DNA from: Scatosoma sp045124465 | Lineage (GTDB): Bacteria; Bacillota; Clostridia; Christensenellales; Borkfalkiaceae | Length of the DNA stretch: 64,000 nucleotides | Direction of reading: 5' to 3' | NCBI GenBank assembly: GCA_045124465.1 | Contig: JBGVLV010000032.1 | Span: 10,466 to 74,465, forward strand | In this document: positions 9,719-18,074 of the stretch, piece after piece | Numbering within the stretch: the stretch's first letter is position 1 | Layout: each line of letters opens with the position of its first letter | Notes under the pieces: generated by a model | The model's database searches: none | What the model saw: only the letters and a program-made list of their open reading frames with translations | Told to the model about the DNA's origin: nothing | Made by a program: the position numbers and the translations under genes

Positions 9719-9747
9719 TTGCGTAAAAGTTTCGAATATGGTATAAT
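9719..9747 (+). promoter_or_regulatory. Promoter of the ABC-F gene
   Basis: TTGCGT (9719-9724), a 17-base spacer and a perfect TATAAT (9742-9747), about 30 bases before the ATG at 9779. Confidence 0.75.
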
Positions 9748-9778
9748 TTTCAAGGAAAATAAATTTTGAGGTAGAATA

Positions 9779-11353
9779 ATGTTACAAGTCACGGGTGTTT
9801 CTCTGCAATACGGCAGTAAAAAATTGTTCGAGGACGTCAATCTGAAATTCACGAAAGGCAACTGCTACGGGATAATCGGCGCGAACGGCGCGGGCAAATC
9901 CACGTTCTTGAAAGTCCTTTCGGGCGAGATAGAACCGCAAAAGGGTTTCGTTACGCTGGATAAGAACGAGCGTATGTCCGTTCTGCAACAAAACCAGAAT
10001 ATGTACGACAACGAAACGGTGCTCCGTACCGTTATGCTCGGATATAAACGCCTTGTCGAAATTATGGACGAAAAGGACGCGCTGTACGCAAACCCCGACT
10101 TTTCCGAGGAAGACGGTATCAAAGCCGCGGAACTCGAAAGCGAGTTCGCCGAAATGAACGGCTATGACGCCGAATATCAGGCGGGTCAGCTCCTCAACGC
10201 GCTCGATATCGACGAGAGCTTGCATTACGCACTTATGAGCGATCTCGACGCGAAACAAAAGGTCCGCGTGCTCCTCGCGCAAGCGCTGTTCGGCGATCCC
10301 GACGTTCTGTTGTTGGACGAGCCGACGAATAACCTCGATATCAAAACGGTGCGTTGGCTTGAAAACTATCTGATGGATTTCGAAAATACCATCATCATCG
10401 TTTCGCATAACCGTCACTTCCTTAATAAAGTATGTACGAATATCTGCGACGTCGATTTCGGTAAGATCAATATGTACGTGGGTAACTACGACTTCTGGTA
10501 TCAGACCAGTCAGTTGCTTGCCCGTCAGCAAAAGGAACAGAATAAGAAAGCGGAACAACGCGCCAAGGAATTGCAGGAGTTCATCGCGCGGTTCGCGGCG
10601 AACGCCTCCAAATCCCGTCAGGCTACTTCGAGAAAGAAAGAGCTTGAAAAACTTACGATCAACGATTTCAAACCTTCCCTCCGTAAATACCCGTTCATCG
10701 ATTTCAAATTCGAAAAAGAGATCGGCAACGATATCCTTATGGTCGAGGACCTTACGAAAGAAGGCTATTTCAAAAACGTTTCGTTCACCGTACAGAGAAA
10801 CGAAAAGATCGGTATCGTGTCGAATAAGAGTACCACGCTCACGATGCTCTACGATATTCTGACGGGTAAGGAACAGCCCGATTCGGGTACGGTGAAGTGG
10901 GGTAAGACCATTTCCGTTTCCTACTTTCCGCAGAACAATAACGAATACTTCCAAAACTGCGATCTCAACCTTGTCGAATGGCTTTCGCAATTCTCCTCCG
11001 ACCATTACGAAGAATACCTTCGCGGCTGGCTGGGCAGAATGTTGTTCTCGGGCGAAGAGGCGCTTAAAAAAGCCAAAGTCCTTTCGGGCGGCGAAAAGGT
11101 CCGCTGTATGCTCGCGAAAATGATGCTTGAAGGCAGTAATTTCCTTCTTTTCGACGAACCTACCAACCACCTCGACCTCGAATCGATCACCGCGCTCAAT
11201 AACGGTCTGAGCAATTATCGCGGCTGTATGCTCCTCACCTCGCACGATCAGGAGTTGATGAACACCGTCGCCAACCGTATTATTGAAATTAACGATACCA
11301 AAACGTACGATCGTCAGGTGACTTACGACGAATATATCGATGAAACTACCTAA
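9779..11353 (+). CDS. ABC-F family ATP-binding protein (YbiT/YkpA-like)
   Basis: A 524-residue protein with two ATP-binding cassettes and no membrane segment, as expected for ABC-F translation factors. The first cassette has Walker A GANGAGKST and Walker B VLLLDEPTNNLD; the second has the signature LSGGEKVR and LLFDEPTNHLDLES. The P-loop of the second cassette is degenerate (GIVSNKSTTLT), which I recognise as a habit of the YbiT/YkpA branch and not a mutation peculiar to this copy. The linker (about residues 240-300) is strongly charged. These proteins act on the ribosome, but the role of this branch is not settled. It has its own promoter. Confidence 0.9.
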   Translation: MLQVTGVSLQYGSKKLFEDVNLKFTKGNCYGIIGANGAGKSTFLKVLSGEIEPQKGFVTLDKNERMSVLQQNQNMYDNETVLRTVMLGYKRLVEIMDEKDALYANPDFSEEDGIKAAELESEFAEMNGYDAEYQAGQLLNALDIDESLHYALMSDLDAKQKVRVLLAQALFGDPDVLLLDEPTNNLDIKTVRWLENYLMDFENTIIIVSHNRHFLNKVCTNICDVDFGKINMYVGNYDFWYQTSQLLARQQKEQNKKAEQRAKELQEFIARFAANASKSRQATSRKKELEKLTINDFKPSLRKYPFIDFKFEKEIGNDILMVEDLTKEGYFKNVSFTVQRNEKIGIVSNKSTTLTMLYDILTGKEQPDSGTVKWGKTISVSYFPQNNNEYFQNCDLNLVEWLSQFSSDHYEEYLRGWLGRMLFSGEEALKKAKVLSGGEKVRCMLAKMMLEGSNFLLFDEPTNHLDLESITALNNGLSNYRGCMLLTSHDQELMNTVANRIIEINDTKTYDRQVTYDEYIDETT

Positions 11354-11375
11354 TTTTTCACGCTAATATTGATTA

Positions 11376-11384
11376 TTCGACAAA
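11376..11384 (-). promoter_or_regulatory. Exact 0A box upstream of the spo0A homologue
   Basis: TTCGACAAA on the plus strand is TTTGTCGAA on the minus strand, an exact match to the TGTCGAA core of the Bacillus Spo0A-binding box. It lies about 80 bases before the -35 element of the spo0A promoter, in an AT-rich intergenic region. Confidence 0.45.
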
Positions 11385-11462
11385 ATTCGATATTATTTTT
11401 CAATGTTCTCGGAGAAAAAATAAAATTAATGAAAAAATATCTAAAATTTTGTAAAATATCGA

Positions 11463-11491
11463 TTTACAAAACAAAAAGAATGTAGTATAAT
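11463..11491 (+). promoter_or_regulatory. Promoter of the spo0A homologue
   Basis: TTTACA (11463-11468), a 17-base spacer and TATAAT (11486-11491). The start point should fall near 11498, within the left arm of the inverted repeat that follows. Confidence 0.75.
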
Positions 11492-11493
11492 AG

Positions 11494-11520
11494 TACCTGT
11501 CGATCGGTGATCGGCAGGTA
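11494..11520 (+). promoter_or_regulatory. Inverted repeat at the start of the spo0A transcript
   Basis: TACCTGTCGATC (11494-11505) and GATCGGCAGGTA (11509-11520) pair over 12 positions with one G-U and a three-base loop, followed by TTAAAATTTTTT. Read as DNA, each arm holds a 0A-like heptamer (TGTCGAT and, on the other strand, TGCCGAT), each one base off the consensus. It may be an operator, a stabilising 5' hairpin or an attenuator. Confidence 0.5.
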
Positions 11521-11547
11521 TTAAAATTTTTTAAGGAGAAGTTTTCT

Positions 11548-12309
11548 ATGAGAACGAATTCAGTAATTTTGTTGGAATCCAACGCCGCGGTGTTGGAACA
11601 GTTGAAGACGGCGTTGAACGAGAGTAAAGACTTTACCGTTCTGCACGCAGGGGACGACGGGGACGAGGGAGTCAAGGAGATATTGAGAATGAAACCCGAT
11701 CTCGTCATCGTAGGTATGTTCCTGAAAGGAACGGACGGTAGCGGCGTGATACGCGCGGTCAAGAAAACGTGGACGGAGGCGAAGATCATTGCGATGGGTA
11801 TTCCCAACGACGGGATCATCGAAAAGGCGATCGAGGACGGCGCGATGTACTATCTTGTCAAACCGTTTTCCATCGAAACGGCGATGGAACGTATCCGCGA
11901 ACTGATGAAGGACAAGCCCGTAGCGGGCAAAGAGGTCGCCGTGAGCAAACGCAAACCCGTTACGCTCGAAGAGAAGATCAGCGAGATTTTCATTTCCATC
12001 GGCATACCGCCGCATATCAAAGGTTACGGATATTTGCGCGAGGGTATTAAGATGACGATAGAACGTCCGTACATAATCAACAGCGTGACGAAAGAACTGT
12101 ATCCGTCTATCGCGAAGAAGTTTGCCACGACGCCGAGCAAGGTCGAACGCGCGATCCGTCACGCGATAGAAGTCGCTTGGAACAGGGGACGTATCGACGC
12201 CATAAACGCGATCTTCGGCGCGCGGATATATCTCGGCACGGAAAAGCCGACGAACAGCGAGTTTGTCGCGCTCGTAGCGGATAAATTGATTTTGGAAAAT
12301 ATGGTGTGA
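11548..12309 (+). CDS. spo0A: Spo0A homologue with degenerate receiver domain
   Basis: A 253-residue protein with a receiver domain (about residues 1-120) and a C-terminal Spo0A DNA-binding domain (about 145-253) that is strongly conserved (HIKGYGYLREGIKM, SKVERAIRHAIEVAWNRG, KPTNSEFVALVADK). The receiver has lost its phosphorylation machinery: the acceptor Asp (Asp56 in Bacillus) is Gly56 in DLVIVGMFLKG (GGT codon), the acidic pair is Glu10-Ser11, and the switch Thr is Gly84. Only the Lys of LVKPF remains. It therefore cannot be phosphorylated in the usual way. It stands alone with its own promoter and terminator and not behind spoIVB. Either it is the organism's only Spo0A working by another signal, or it is a paralogue. 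Confidence 0.9.
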   Translation: MRTNSVILLESNAAVLEQLKTALNESKDFTVLHAGDDGDEGVKEILRMKPDLVIVGMFLKGTDGSGVIRAVKKTWTEAKIIAMGIPNDGIIEKAIEDGAMYYLVKPFSIETAMERIRELMKDKPVAGKEVAVSKRKPVTLEEKISEIFISIGIPPHIKGYGYLREGIKMTIERPYIINSVTKELYPSIAKKFATTPSKVERAIRHAIEVAWNRGRIDAINAIFGARIYLGTEKPTNSEFVALVADKLILENMV

Positions 12310-12327
12310 AAAACAAATACGTAATTG

Positions 12328-12358
12328 AAAGAACGACTGCTCGCGCAGTCGTTCTTTT
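12328..12358 (+). terminator. Terminator between spo0A and convergent groEL
   Basis: AAAGAACGACTGC (12328-12340), a TCGC loop and GCAGTCGTTCTTT (12345-12357) followed by TTC. A 13-base perfect stem; it may also serve the minus-strand groEL gene. Confidence 0.85.
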
Positions 12359-12398
12359 CAAAATAAAATTAAAGGAGGCCTATAAAGAAGTAACTTGC

Positions 12399-14024
12399 TT
12401 AGTACATACCGCCCATATCGCCGCCTGCGGGAGCGGGTGCGGGAGGAGTGGGGATATCCGTCACGATACTTTCCGTGGTGAGGAGAGTGGAGGCGACGGA
12501 CGCCGCGTTCTGCAATACCGAACGGGTAACTTTCGTGGGATCGATGATACCGCTTTCTACCATATCGCAGTATTTATTGTTGAGCGCGTCGAATCCGTAG
12601 TTCGCTTTCTTGGAGGAAAGTACTTTGTCTACGATGACGGAACCGTCGAGACCCGCGTTCTTCGCGATCTGTCTGATGGGTTCTTCCAACGCTTTGAGAA
12701 CGATCGCCGCACCCGTCTTTTCGTCGCCGTTTAAGGACGCTACGAGTTTCTTGACGGTAGGGATCGCGGAAAGGAGCGCGCTGCCGCCGCCGGGAACGTA
12801 ACCTTCTTCCACAGCCGCGCGCGTTGCCGCGAGCGCGTCGTCGATACGGAGTTTCTTTTCTTTCATTTCGACTTCGGTCGCCGCGCCTACGCTGATGACG
12901 GCTACGCCGCCCGCGAGTTTGGCGAGTCTTTCCTGCAACTTTTCTCTGTCGTAGTCGGATTTGGTTTCGGAGATCTGCGCTTTGATCGAGGCGATACGGT
13001 CTTTGATCGCCTCCCCGTCGCCCGCGCCGCCGACGATGGTGGTGTTTTCCTTGTCGATACGGATGGTCGCCGCTCTGCCGAGCATATCGGGCGTAACGTC
13101 TTTGAATTCAAGACCGAGATCGGAGGAGATGACTTCGCCGCCCGTCAAAATAGCGATGTCGCGGAGCATATCCTTTCTTCTGTCGCCGAATCCGGGCGCT
13201 TTGACCGCAACCGAATTGAACACGCCTTTGAGCTTGTTGACGATGAGCGCCGCAAGCGCGTCGCCTTCTACGTCCTCGGCGATGATGAGGAGCTTTGCAC
13301 CCTGTTGCGCGAGGGGTTCGATAACGGGCAGGATCTCCTGCAAACTCGATATCTTCTTATCCGTGATAAGGATATAGGGGTTTTCGAGAACCGCCTCCAT
13401 CTTATCCGTGTTCGTTACCATATAAGCGGAGGCATAGCCGCGGTCGAACTGCATACCTTCCACGGTGTTAAGTTCGGTGTGCATAGACTTGCCTTCTTCT
13501 ACGGTGATAACGCCGTCCTTTCCGACGATCTCCATCGCTCTCGCGATAAGCGTGCCGACTTCGGGATCGCCCGCGGAAATAGCCGCGACCTGTTCGATCG
13601 CCTTTTGGCTCTCGACCGATTTGGAAATACCTTTAAGGTGTTCCACGGTAGCGTCTACCGCCTTTTTGATACCGCCTTTCAAGATGATGGGGTTTGCGCC
13701 CGCCGCAAGGTTTTTCAAGCCTTCGCGAACGATCGCCTGTGCCAAAACGACCGCCGTCGTCGTACCGTCGCCCGCTACGTCGTTGGTTTTGGTGGAAACT
13801 TCTTTCACGAGTTGCGCGCCCATATTTTCGAACGGATCGTCGAGTTCGATCTCTTTCGCGATGGTAACGCCGTCGTTGGTGATGAGGGGAGCGCCGAATT
13901 TCTTGTCGAGAACGACGTTTCTGCCCTTAGGACCGAGGGTAACTTTCACCGTGTCGGCAAGTACGTTTACGCCTGCCTCCAAAGATTTTCTTGCGTCTTC
14001 GCCGTATTTTATCTGTTTAGCCAT
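12399..14024 (-). CDS. groEL: Chaperonin GroEL (60 kDa)
   Basis: A 541-residue chaperonin. The ATP-binding segment VTLGPKGRNVVLDKKFGAP, the DGTTTA motif (AGDGTTTAVVLAQA) and the C-terminal GGDMGGMY are all present. It forms the double-ring cage that folds proteins with GroES as lid. It lies 27 bases downstream of groES on the minus strand, in one operon. No HrcA-binding CIRCE element is seen upstream, so heat control probably runs by another route. Confidence 0.98.
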   Translation of the reverse strand: MAKQIKYGEDARKSLEAGVNVLADTVKVTLGPKGRNVVLDKKFGAPLITNDGVTIAKEIELDDPFENMGAQLVKEVSTKTNDVAGDGTTTAVVLAQAIVREGLKNLAAGANPIILKGGIKKAVDATVEHLKGISKSVESQKAIEQVAAISAGDPEVGTLIARAMEIVGKDGVITVEEGKSMHTELNTVEGMQFDRGYASAYMVTNTDKMEAVLENPYILITDKKISSLQEILPVIEPLAQQGAKLLIIAEDVEGDALAALIVNKLKGVFNSVAVKAPGFGDRRKDMLRDIAILTGGEVISSDLGLEFKDVTPDMLGRAATIRIDKENTTIVGGAGDGEAIKDRIASIKAQISETKSDYDREKLQERLAKLAGGVAVISVGAATEVEMKEKKLRIDDALAATRAAVEEGYVPGGGSALLSAIPTVKKLVASLNGDEKTGAAIVLKALEEPIRQIAKNAGLDGSVIVDKVLSSKKANYGFDALNNKYCDMVESGIIDPTKVTRSVLQNAASVASTLLTTESIVTDIPTPPAPAPAGGDMGGMY

Positions 14025-14051
14025 AATAGTTTTCTCTCCTTGAATTTATTG

Positions 14052-14339
14052 TTAGTCTTCCACGATCGCGAGGATATCGCTCTGTTTGATGATCGTGAAT
14101 TCTTTTCCGTCTACTTTGAAGTTGGAACCCGCATAGTTGGAGCAAAGCACTTTGTCGCCCACTTTCACCTGCATTTGGATCTCCTTGCCGTCGATGATCC
14201 CGCCGGGGCCGACCGCTACGACCTGACAGGTCTGGGGCTTTTCCTGTGCGGAAGAGGGAAGGAAAAATCCGCTCTTGGTCTTTTCCTCTTTGGTCACGCT
14301 TTCCACGACTACTTTGTCGAATAAAGGTTTGATGTTCAT
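14052..14339 (-). CDS. groES: Co-chaperonin GroES (10 kDa)
   Basis: A 95-residue protein with the GroES N-terminus (MNIKPLFDKVVVESV), a mobile loop region around KTKSGFFLPSSAQEKPQ and the conserved GDKVLCSNYAG segment. It closes the GroEL cavity. First gene of the minus-strand groESL operon, with a GGAGGAAC ribosome binding site just before the ATG. Confidence 0.97.
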   Translation of the reverse strand: MNIKPLFDKVVVESVTKEEKTKSGFFLPSSAQEKPQTCQVVAVGPGGIIDGKEIQMQVKVGDKVLCSNYAGSNFKVDGKEFTIIKQSDILAIVED

Positions 14340-14398
14340 AAATGTTCCTCCGATTGTTTGCGCCGCTCGTTGCGGTGCGTTTCATTTTTTACGGTTAT

Positions 14399-14426
14399 AT
14401 TATAAACAGCTTTTGCCGCCCGTCAA
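14399..14426 (-). promoter_or_regulatory. Promoter of groESL
   Basis: On the minus strand: TTGACG (14421-14426), a 16-base spacer and TATAAT (14399-14404). Between it and groES lies a small imperfect GC-rich hairpin but no TTAGCACTC/GAGTGCTAA repeat. Confidence 0.75.
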
Positions 14427-14499
14427 ACAGGAAAATGGGAAAATTTAACGGAAATTTTTAAAAGGCGAAGAAGTTAGTCAAAAAATACGTCTCAAAGAA

Positions 14500-14528
14500 T
14501 TGATTTTCGGGAAAAAATATGCTATAAT
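14500..14528 (+). promoter_or_regulatory. Promoter of the dCMP deaminase gene
   Basis: TTGATT (14500-14505), a 17-base spacer and TATAAT (14523-14528), divergent from the groESL promoter. Confidence 0.7.
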
Positions 14529-14561
14529 CAAAAATGGCTACAAAGGACAAGGAGTGTATAT

Positions 14562-15023
14562 ATGTCGAATATGGATAAGTGGGATCGTCGTTTTATGCAG
14601 CTTACGGAAACGGTAGCGACTTGGTCGAGCTGTTTTCAGGAAAACCGTCACGTCGGCGCGGTGATCGTCAAGGACAAACGCGTGATGACGACGGGATATA
14701 ACGGCGCGCCTTCGGGCATTAAAAGCTGCGAGGAAAAGGGCGAGTGTCTGCGCCGTAAACTCAATATCCCGAGCGGTACGAAACACGAGCTTTGTTTCGC
14801 CGTTCACGCCGAGCAAAACGCGATCATTCAGGCGGCGAAATGCGGGATCAATATCAGCGGCGCAACGCTGTACTGCACCCATCAGCCCTGCGTTATCTGC
14901 GCGAAAATGATCATCAACGCGGGCATTTCCCGCGTCGTATATAAAGACGGATACCCCGACGATTTCTCCATCGCGTTGTTTGCGGAGGCGAACGTGAAAG
15001 TGGAGAAATACACGGAAGAATAA
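14562..15023 (+). CDS. Deoxycytidylate (dCMP) deaminase
   Basis: A 153-residue zinc-dependent deaminase. The zinc motif is HAEQNAI (His ligand and catalytic Glu) with PCVICAK providing the two Cys ligands; the N-terminal MNxDRR-like start and the GYNGAPSG segment place it with ComEB-type dCMP deaminases, which supply dUMP for thymidylate synthesis. AAGGAGTG precedes the ATG at 14562. A cyclophilin gene follows after 36 bases. Confidence 0.88.
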   Translation: MSNMDKWDRRFMQLTETVATWSSCFQENRHVGAVIVKDKRVMTTGYNGAPSGIKSCEEKGECLRRKLNIPSGTKHELCFAVHAEQNAIIQAAKCGINISGATLYCTHQPCVICAKMIINAGISRVVYKDGYPDDFSIALFAEANVKVEKYTEE

Positions 15024-15059
15024 CTACGGAAAATAAAACAAAAAAGGAATATACATTTT

Positions 15060-15584
15060 ATGAGCAACAATCCTATCGTTACGTTTGAAATGACGAACGG
15101 CAAAACGTTTAAAGCGGAACTTTATCCCGATAAAGCGCCGAATACCGTGAACAACTTTCTTTCCCTTGTGTATAAGGGATTTTATAACGGACTTATTTTT
15201 CACCGCGTCATCGCGGGATTTATGATACAGGGCGGCGATCCCAACGGCACGGGAACGGGCGGTCCCGGGTATCATATCGCGGGAGAGTTCGCCGCAAACG
15301 GTTTTAAGAAAAACGATATCGCGCACGTACGCGGCGTATTGTCGATGGCGCGCGCGCAACACCCCGACTCCGCGGGTTCGCAGTTCTTCGTTATGCACGA
15401 GGACGCGGACTATCTCGACGGTCAGTACGCGGCGTTCGGTAAGGTGATAGAGGGTATGGAAACGGTAGACGAGATCGCGAATACGAAAACGGACTGGGGC
15501 GACCGTCCTTACGAAGAACAAAAGATGAAGTCGGTCACGGCGGAAACGTTCGGAGAAACGTATGCCGAACCGAAAAAGGCATGA
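15060..15584 (+). CDS. Peptidyl-prolyl cis-trans isomerase, cyclophilin type
   Basis: A 174-residue cytoplasmic cyclophilin without a signal peptide. The catalytic region is intact: FHRVIAGFMIQGGDP (active Arg), GVLSMARAQHPDSAGSQFF and the closing YAAFGKVIEGMETVDEIA. It speeds proline isomerisation during folding. Its end and the purB start are 9 bases apart, with the purB ribosome binding site (GAGGTG) overlapping the stop codon, so they are co-translated. Confidence 0.93.
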   Translation: MSNNPIVTFEMTNGKTFKAELYPDKAPNTVNNFLSLVYKGFYNGLIFHRVIAGFMIQGGDPNGTGTGGPGYHIAGEFAANGFKKNDIAHVRGVLSMARAQHPDSAGSQFFVMHEDADYLDGQYAAFGKVIEGMETVDEIANTKTDWGDRPYEEQKMKSVTAETFGETYAEPKKA

Positions 15585-15593
15585 GGTGAAAAA

Positions 15594-17030
15594 ATGACGG
15601 ATAACAGCATTTATACGAATCCATTGATAACCCGTTATGCGAGTAAAGAAATGCAACACGCGTTTTCCGACGAAAAACGTTTCAAGCTTTGGAGAAAGCT
15701 CTGGATTGCGCTCGCGGAATCGGAAATGGAACTTGGTCTTAACGTAACGCAGGAACAGGTCGACGAGCTGAAATTGTACGCCGACGATATCGATTACGAA
15801 CTGGCGGCGAAATTCGAAAGAGAGGTACGCCACGACGTTATGGCACACGTACACGCGTACGGCGCGTATGCGAAAAAGGCTATGCCCATCATTCACCTCG
15901 GTGCGACGAGCTGTTTCGTCAACTGCAACGCCGAGGCGATCATGCTCGACGACGCGCTGGATATCATTCTGAAAAAACTCGTCAACGTAATGGACAAACT
16001 CAAAAAGTTCGCGTTGAATTATAAGGATATGCCTACGCTCGGTTTTACCCATCTCCAACCCGCGCAGCTCACGACGGTCGGGAAACGCGCCACGCTTTGG
16101 TTGCAGGACCTCGAAATGGACTACGAGAACCTCATGAACGCGAAAGCGCACGTCAAGCTCCGCGGCGTGAAAGGCACGACGGGTACGCAAGCGAGCTTTA
16201 TGGAACTGTTCGACGGCGACGAAAACAAGGTCAAGGAACTGGAAAAACGCGTCGTGTCGAAAATGGGCTACGATAAGGTGTACGGCGTGACCGGTCAGAC
16301 GTATCCCAGAAAGCTGGACTATAATATTTTGTCCGTGCTTTCGGAGATCGCGCAAAGCGCGTATAAATTCTCCAACGACATCCGTATCTTGCAGAATATG
16401 AAAGAGATAGAAGAACCGTTCGAAAAGAAACAGATAGGTTCTTCGGCTATGGCGTATAAGCGTAACCCTATGCGTTCGGAGCGTATCGGTTCGCTTGCGC
16501 GTTACGTCATCTCTCTGCCTATGAACAGCGCGATCACGGCGTCTACGCAATGGTTTGAAAGAACGCTCGACGACTCGGCGAACCGCCGTATCGTCAACGC
16601 GCAAGCGTTCCTGTCCGTGGACGCGATCCTGAATATCTATATGAACGTAGCGGAAAACCTCGTCGTATACGATAAAGTCATCGCGAAACATATCCGCGCC
16701 GAACTTCCGTTTATGGCGACGGAAAATATCATTATGGCTTGCGTAAAAGCGGGCGGTAACCGTCAGGAACTCCACGAACGTATCCGCGTTCTGTCTATGG
16801 AGGCGGGCAAAAACGTGAAAGTGGAAGGCGGGGAAAACAATCTTATCGAGCTTATCAAGCAAGACGAGATTTTCAAACCCGTTTGGGATCATCTGGACGA
16901 TATTCTCGACGCGAAGAAATTCATCGGCAGAGCGCCGTCGCAGACGGAAGAGTTTATCGCAAACGAGATCGACCCGATCCTGCAAAAACACGCAGACCTT
17001 CTCGGCGAAACGGGCGACGTTCGCGTTTGA
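15594..17030 (+). CDS. purB: Adenylosuccinate lyase
   Basis: A 478-residue member of the fumarase/aspartase superfamily. The signature loop SSAMAYKRNPMRSE identifies adenylosuccinate lyase; THLQPAQLTTVGKR and the LGATSCFVNCNAE block are also typical. It catalyses two steps of purine synthesis, release of fumarate from SAICAR and from adenylosuccinate. No other pur genes are near. The next gene, 26 bases on, opens the PqqD/kinase locus, so that locus might be read from the purB transcript. Confidence 0.96.
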   Translation: MTDNSIYTNPLITRYASKEMQHAFSDEKRFKLWRKLWIALAESEMELGLNVTQEQVDELKLYADDIDYELAAKFEREVRHDVMAHVHAYGAYAKKAMPIIHLGATSCFVNCNAEAIMLDDALDIILKKLVNVMDKLKKFALNYKDMPTLGFTHLQPAQLTTVGKRATLWLQDLEMDYENLMNAKAHVKLRGVKGTTGTQASFMELFDGDENKVKELEKRVVSKMGYDKVYGVTGQTYPRKLDYNILSVLSEIAQSAYKFSNDIRILQNMKEIEEPFEKKQIGSSAMAYKRNPMRSERIGSLARYVISLPMNSAITASTQWFERTLDDSANRRIVNAQAFLSVDAILNIYMNVAENLVVYDKVIAKHIRAELPFMATENIIMACVKAGGNRQELHERIRVLSMEAGKNVKVEGGENNLIELIKQDEIFKPVWDHLDDILDAKKFIGRAPSQTEEFIANEIDPILQKHADLLGETGDVRV

Positions 17031-17056
17031 TATCGGAATAGAAAAGGACGGGGATT

Positions 17057-17794
17057 ATGATATACGACATTGCGGGACTTCGGATATTGATAGAAAACAG
17101 ATGTAAATTTACGGAAAACTTCTGTCGTTCGTATCTGTCCGAAGACCAAACTTCGCCCGCCGATATTTCGGCGAAGGTGACAAACGAAGAATTTTACGCG
17201 GAAAAGGCGCAGTCGGAGAACTTTTCGGACGGATATATAGAAAATATCTGTCTGTACCGTTGTATCTGTCGGCAACTGCCCGTGCTCGACCGTATGCTCT
17301 TACACGCCGCCGTGCTCGAATACGAGGGCGATGCTTACGCGTTTCTCGGTCGGAGCGGAACGGGCAAATCCACGCATACGGGACTTTGGCTCAAATATTT
17401 GCAAGGAGCCAAGATCGTCAACGGCGACAAACCGATCTTGTGGGCTACGGAAAACGGTTTCACGGCGTACGGTACGCCTTGGAACGGTAAAGAGGGCTTA
17501 GGCTCAAATATCTCCGCGCCGCTCAAAGGTCTTTGTTTCCTCGAACAGGCAAAGGAAAATTCGATTGCAAAACTTTCTCCCTCGGAGGCGGCGAACCGTC
17601 TGTTTTCGCAGATCCTGTATCCCGAAGACGAGGAGAACGCGGCGAGAACGTTGGAGCTTGCGGATAAACTGGTCAGCGAAACGCCGTGTTGGTTATTAAA
17701 ATGCGATATATCGGAAACGGCTGTAAAAACTTCTTACGAGGCGATGACGGGAAAACCGTACGTTTCGTCCGTAAATAAAAACGAAGGGGTATGA
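17057..17794 (+). CDS. HPr kinase-like P-loop kinase of a PqqD-associated locus
   Basis: A 245-residue protein. Residues 80-150 hold an HPr-kinase-type nucleotide site: FLGRSGTGKSTHTGLW (Walker A, 98-106), VNGDKPILW and GTPWNGKEG. It lacks the N-terminal domain and the capsule of true HPr kinase and belongs with the small HprK-related kinases found beside PqqD-like proteins. Related kinases phosphorylate peptides in some lasso-peptide pathways; here the substrate is unknown. Stop and start codons of this gene and the PqqD gene are 3 bases apart, strongly implying a joint role. Confidence 0.8.
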   Translation: MIYDIAGLRILIENRCKFTENFCRSYLSEDQTSPADISAKVTNEEFYAEKAQSENFSDGYIENICLYRCICRQLPVLDRMLLHAAVLEYEGDAYAFLGRSGTGKSTHTGLWLKYLQGAKIVNGDKPILWATENGFTAYGTPWNGKEGLGSNISAPLKGLCFLEQAKENSIAKLSPSEAANRLFSQILYPEDEENAARTLELADKLVSETPCWLLKCDISETAVKTSYEAMTGKPYVSSVNKNEGV

Positions 17795-17797
17795 AAT

Positions 17798-18061
17798 ATG
17801 AAGATAAAGAAAGGTTTCGTATTACGTAAAGTCGGTGGGGAGAGCGTTGTAGTTCCCGTCGGAGAAATGAGCAAAAAATTCCACGGTATGATCAACCTCA
17901 ATGAAACGGGCGCATTTTTGTGGACGTTCTTTTCCGAGGAACATACGATCGACGAGGGCGTAGCGGCTCTGCTTGCGGAATACGAAGTGGAAGAAGACGT
18001 CGCGAGAACGGACGTGGAGAACTTTACGCAAACGGCGTTGAAAAACGGTTTTGCGGACTGA
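17798..18061 (+). CDS. PqqD family peptide-recognition protein
   Basis: An 87-residue PqqD-fold protein. The diagnostic stretch MINLNETGAFLWTFFSEEHT (about residues 30-49) and the following helices with EVEEDVARTDVENF match the family. PqqD-like domains (RiPP recognition elements) bind the leader of a ribosomally made peptide and present it to modifying enzymes. No radical-SAM enzyme is next to it; the partners in this locus are a P-loop kinase upstream and an S26-like peptidase downstream. Confidence 0.85.
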   Translation: MKIKKGFVLRKVGGESVVVPVGEMSKKFHGMINLNETGAFLWTFFSEEHTIDEGVAALLAEYEVEEDVARTDVENFTQTALKNGFAD

Positions 18062-18074
18062 TCGCGGGAAAATC

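Noticed and set aside
10801..10860. Degenerate second P-loop in the ABC-F protein
   Set aside because: I recall the same loss in other YbiT/YkpA-type ABC-F proteins, so it is a family habit and not a special feature of this gene.
12306..14324. Open frames on the plus strand opposite groEL and groES
   Set aside because: groEL and groES are unmistakable; the plus-strand frames give Val/Phe/Asp-rich shadows with no domain.
14340..14430. Possible CIRCE operator before groES
   Set aside because: The only repeat is a short imperfect GC-rich hairpin; the TTAGCACTC-N9-GAGTGCTAA pattern is absent.
15024..16991. Very long open frame (655 codons) on the minus strand opposite purB and the cyclophilin gene
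   Set aside because: It has no ribosome binding site, its product is a low-complexity Arg/Phe/Val-rich string typical of the antisense of real genes in GC-rich codon usage, and purB on the other strand is certain.
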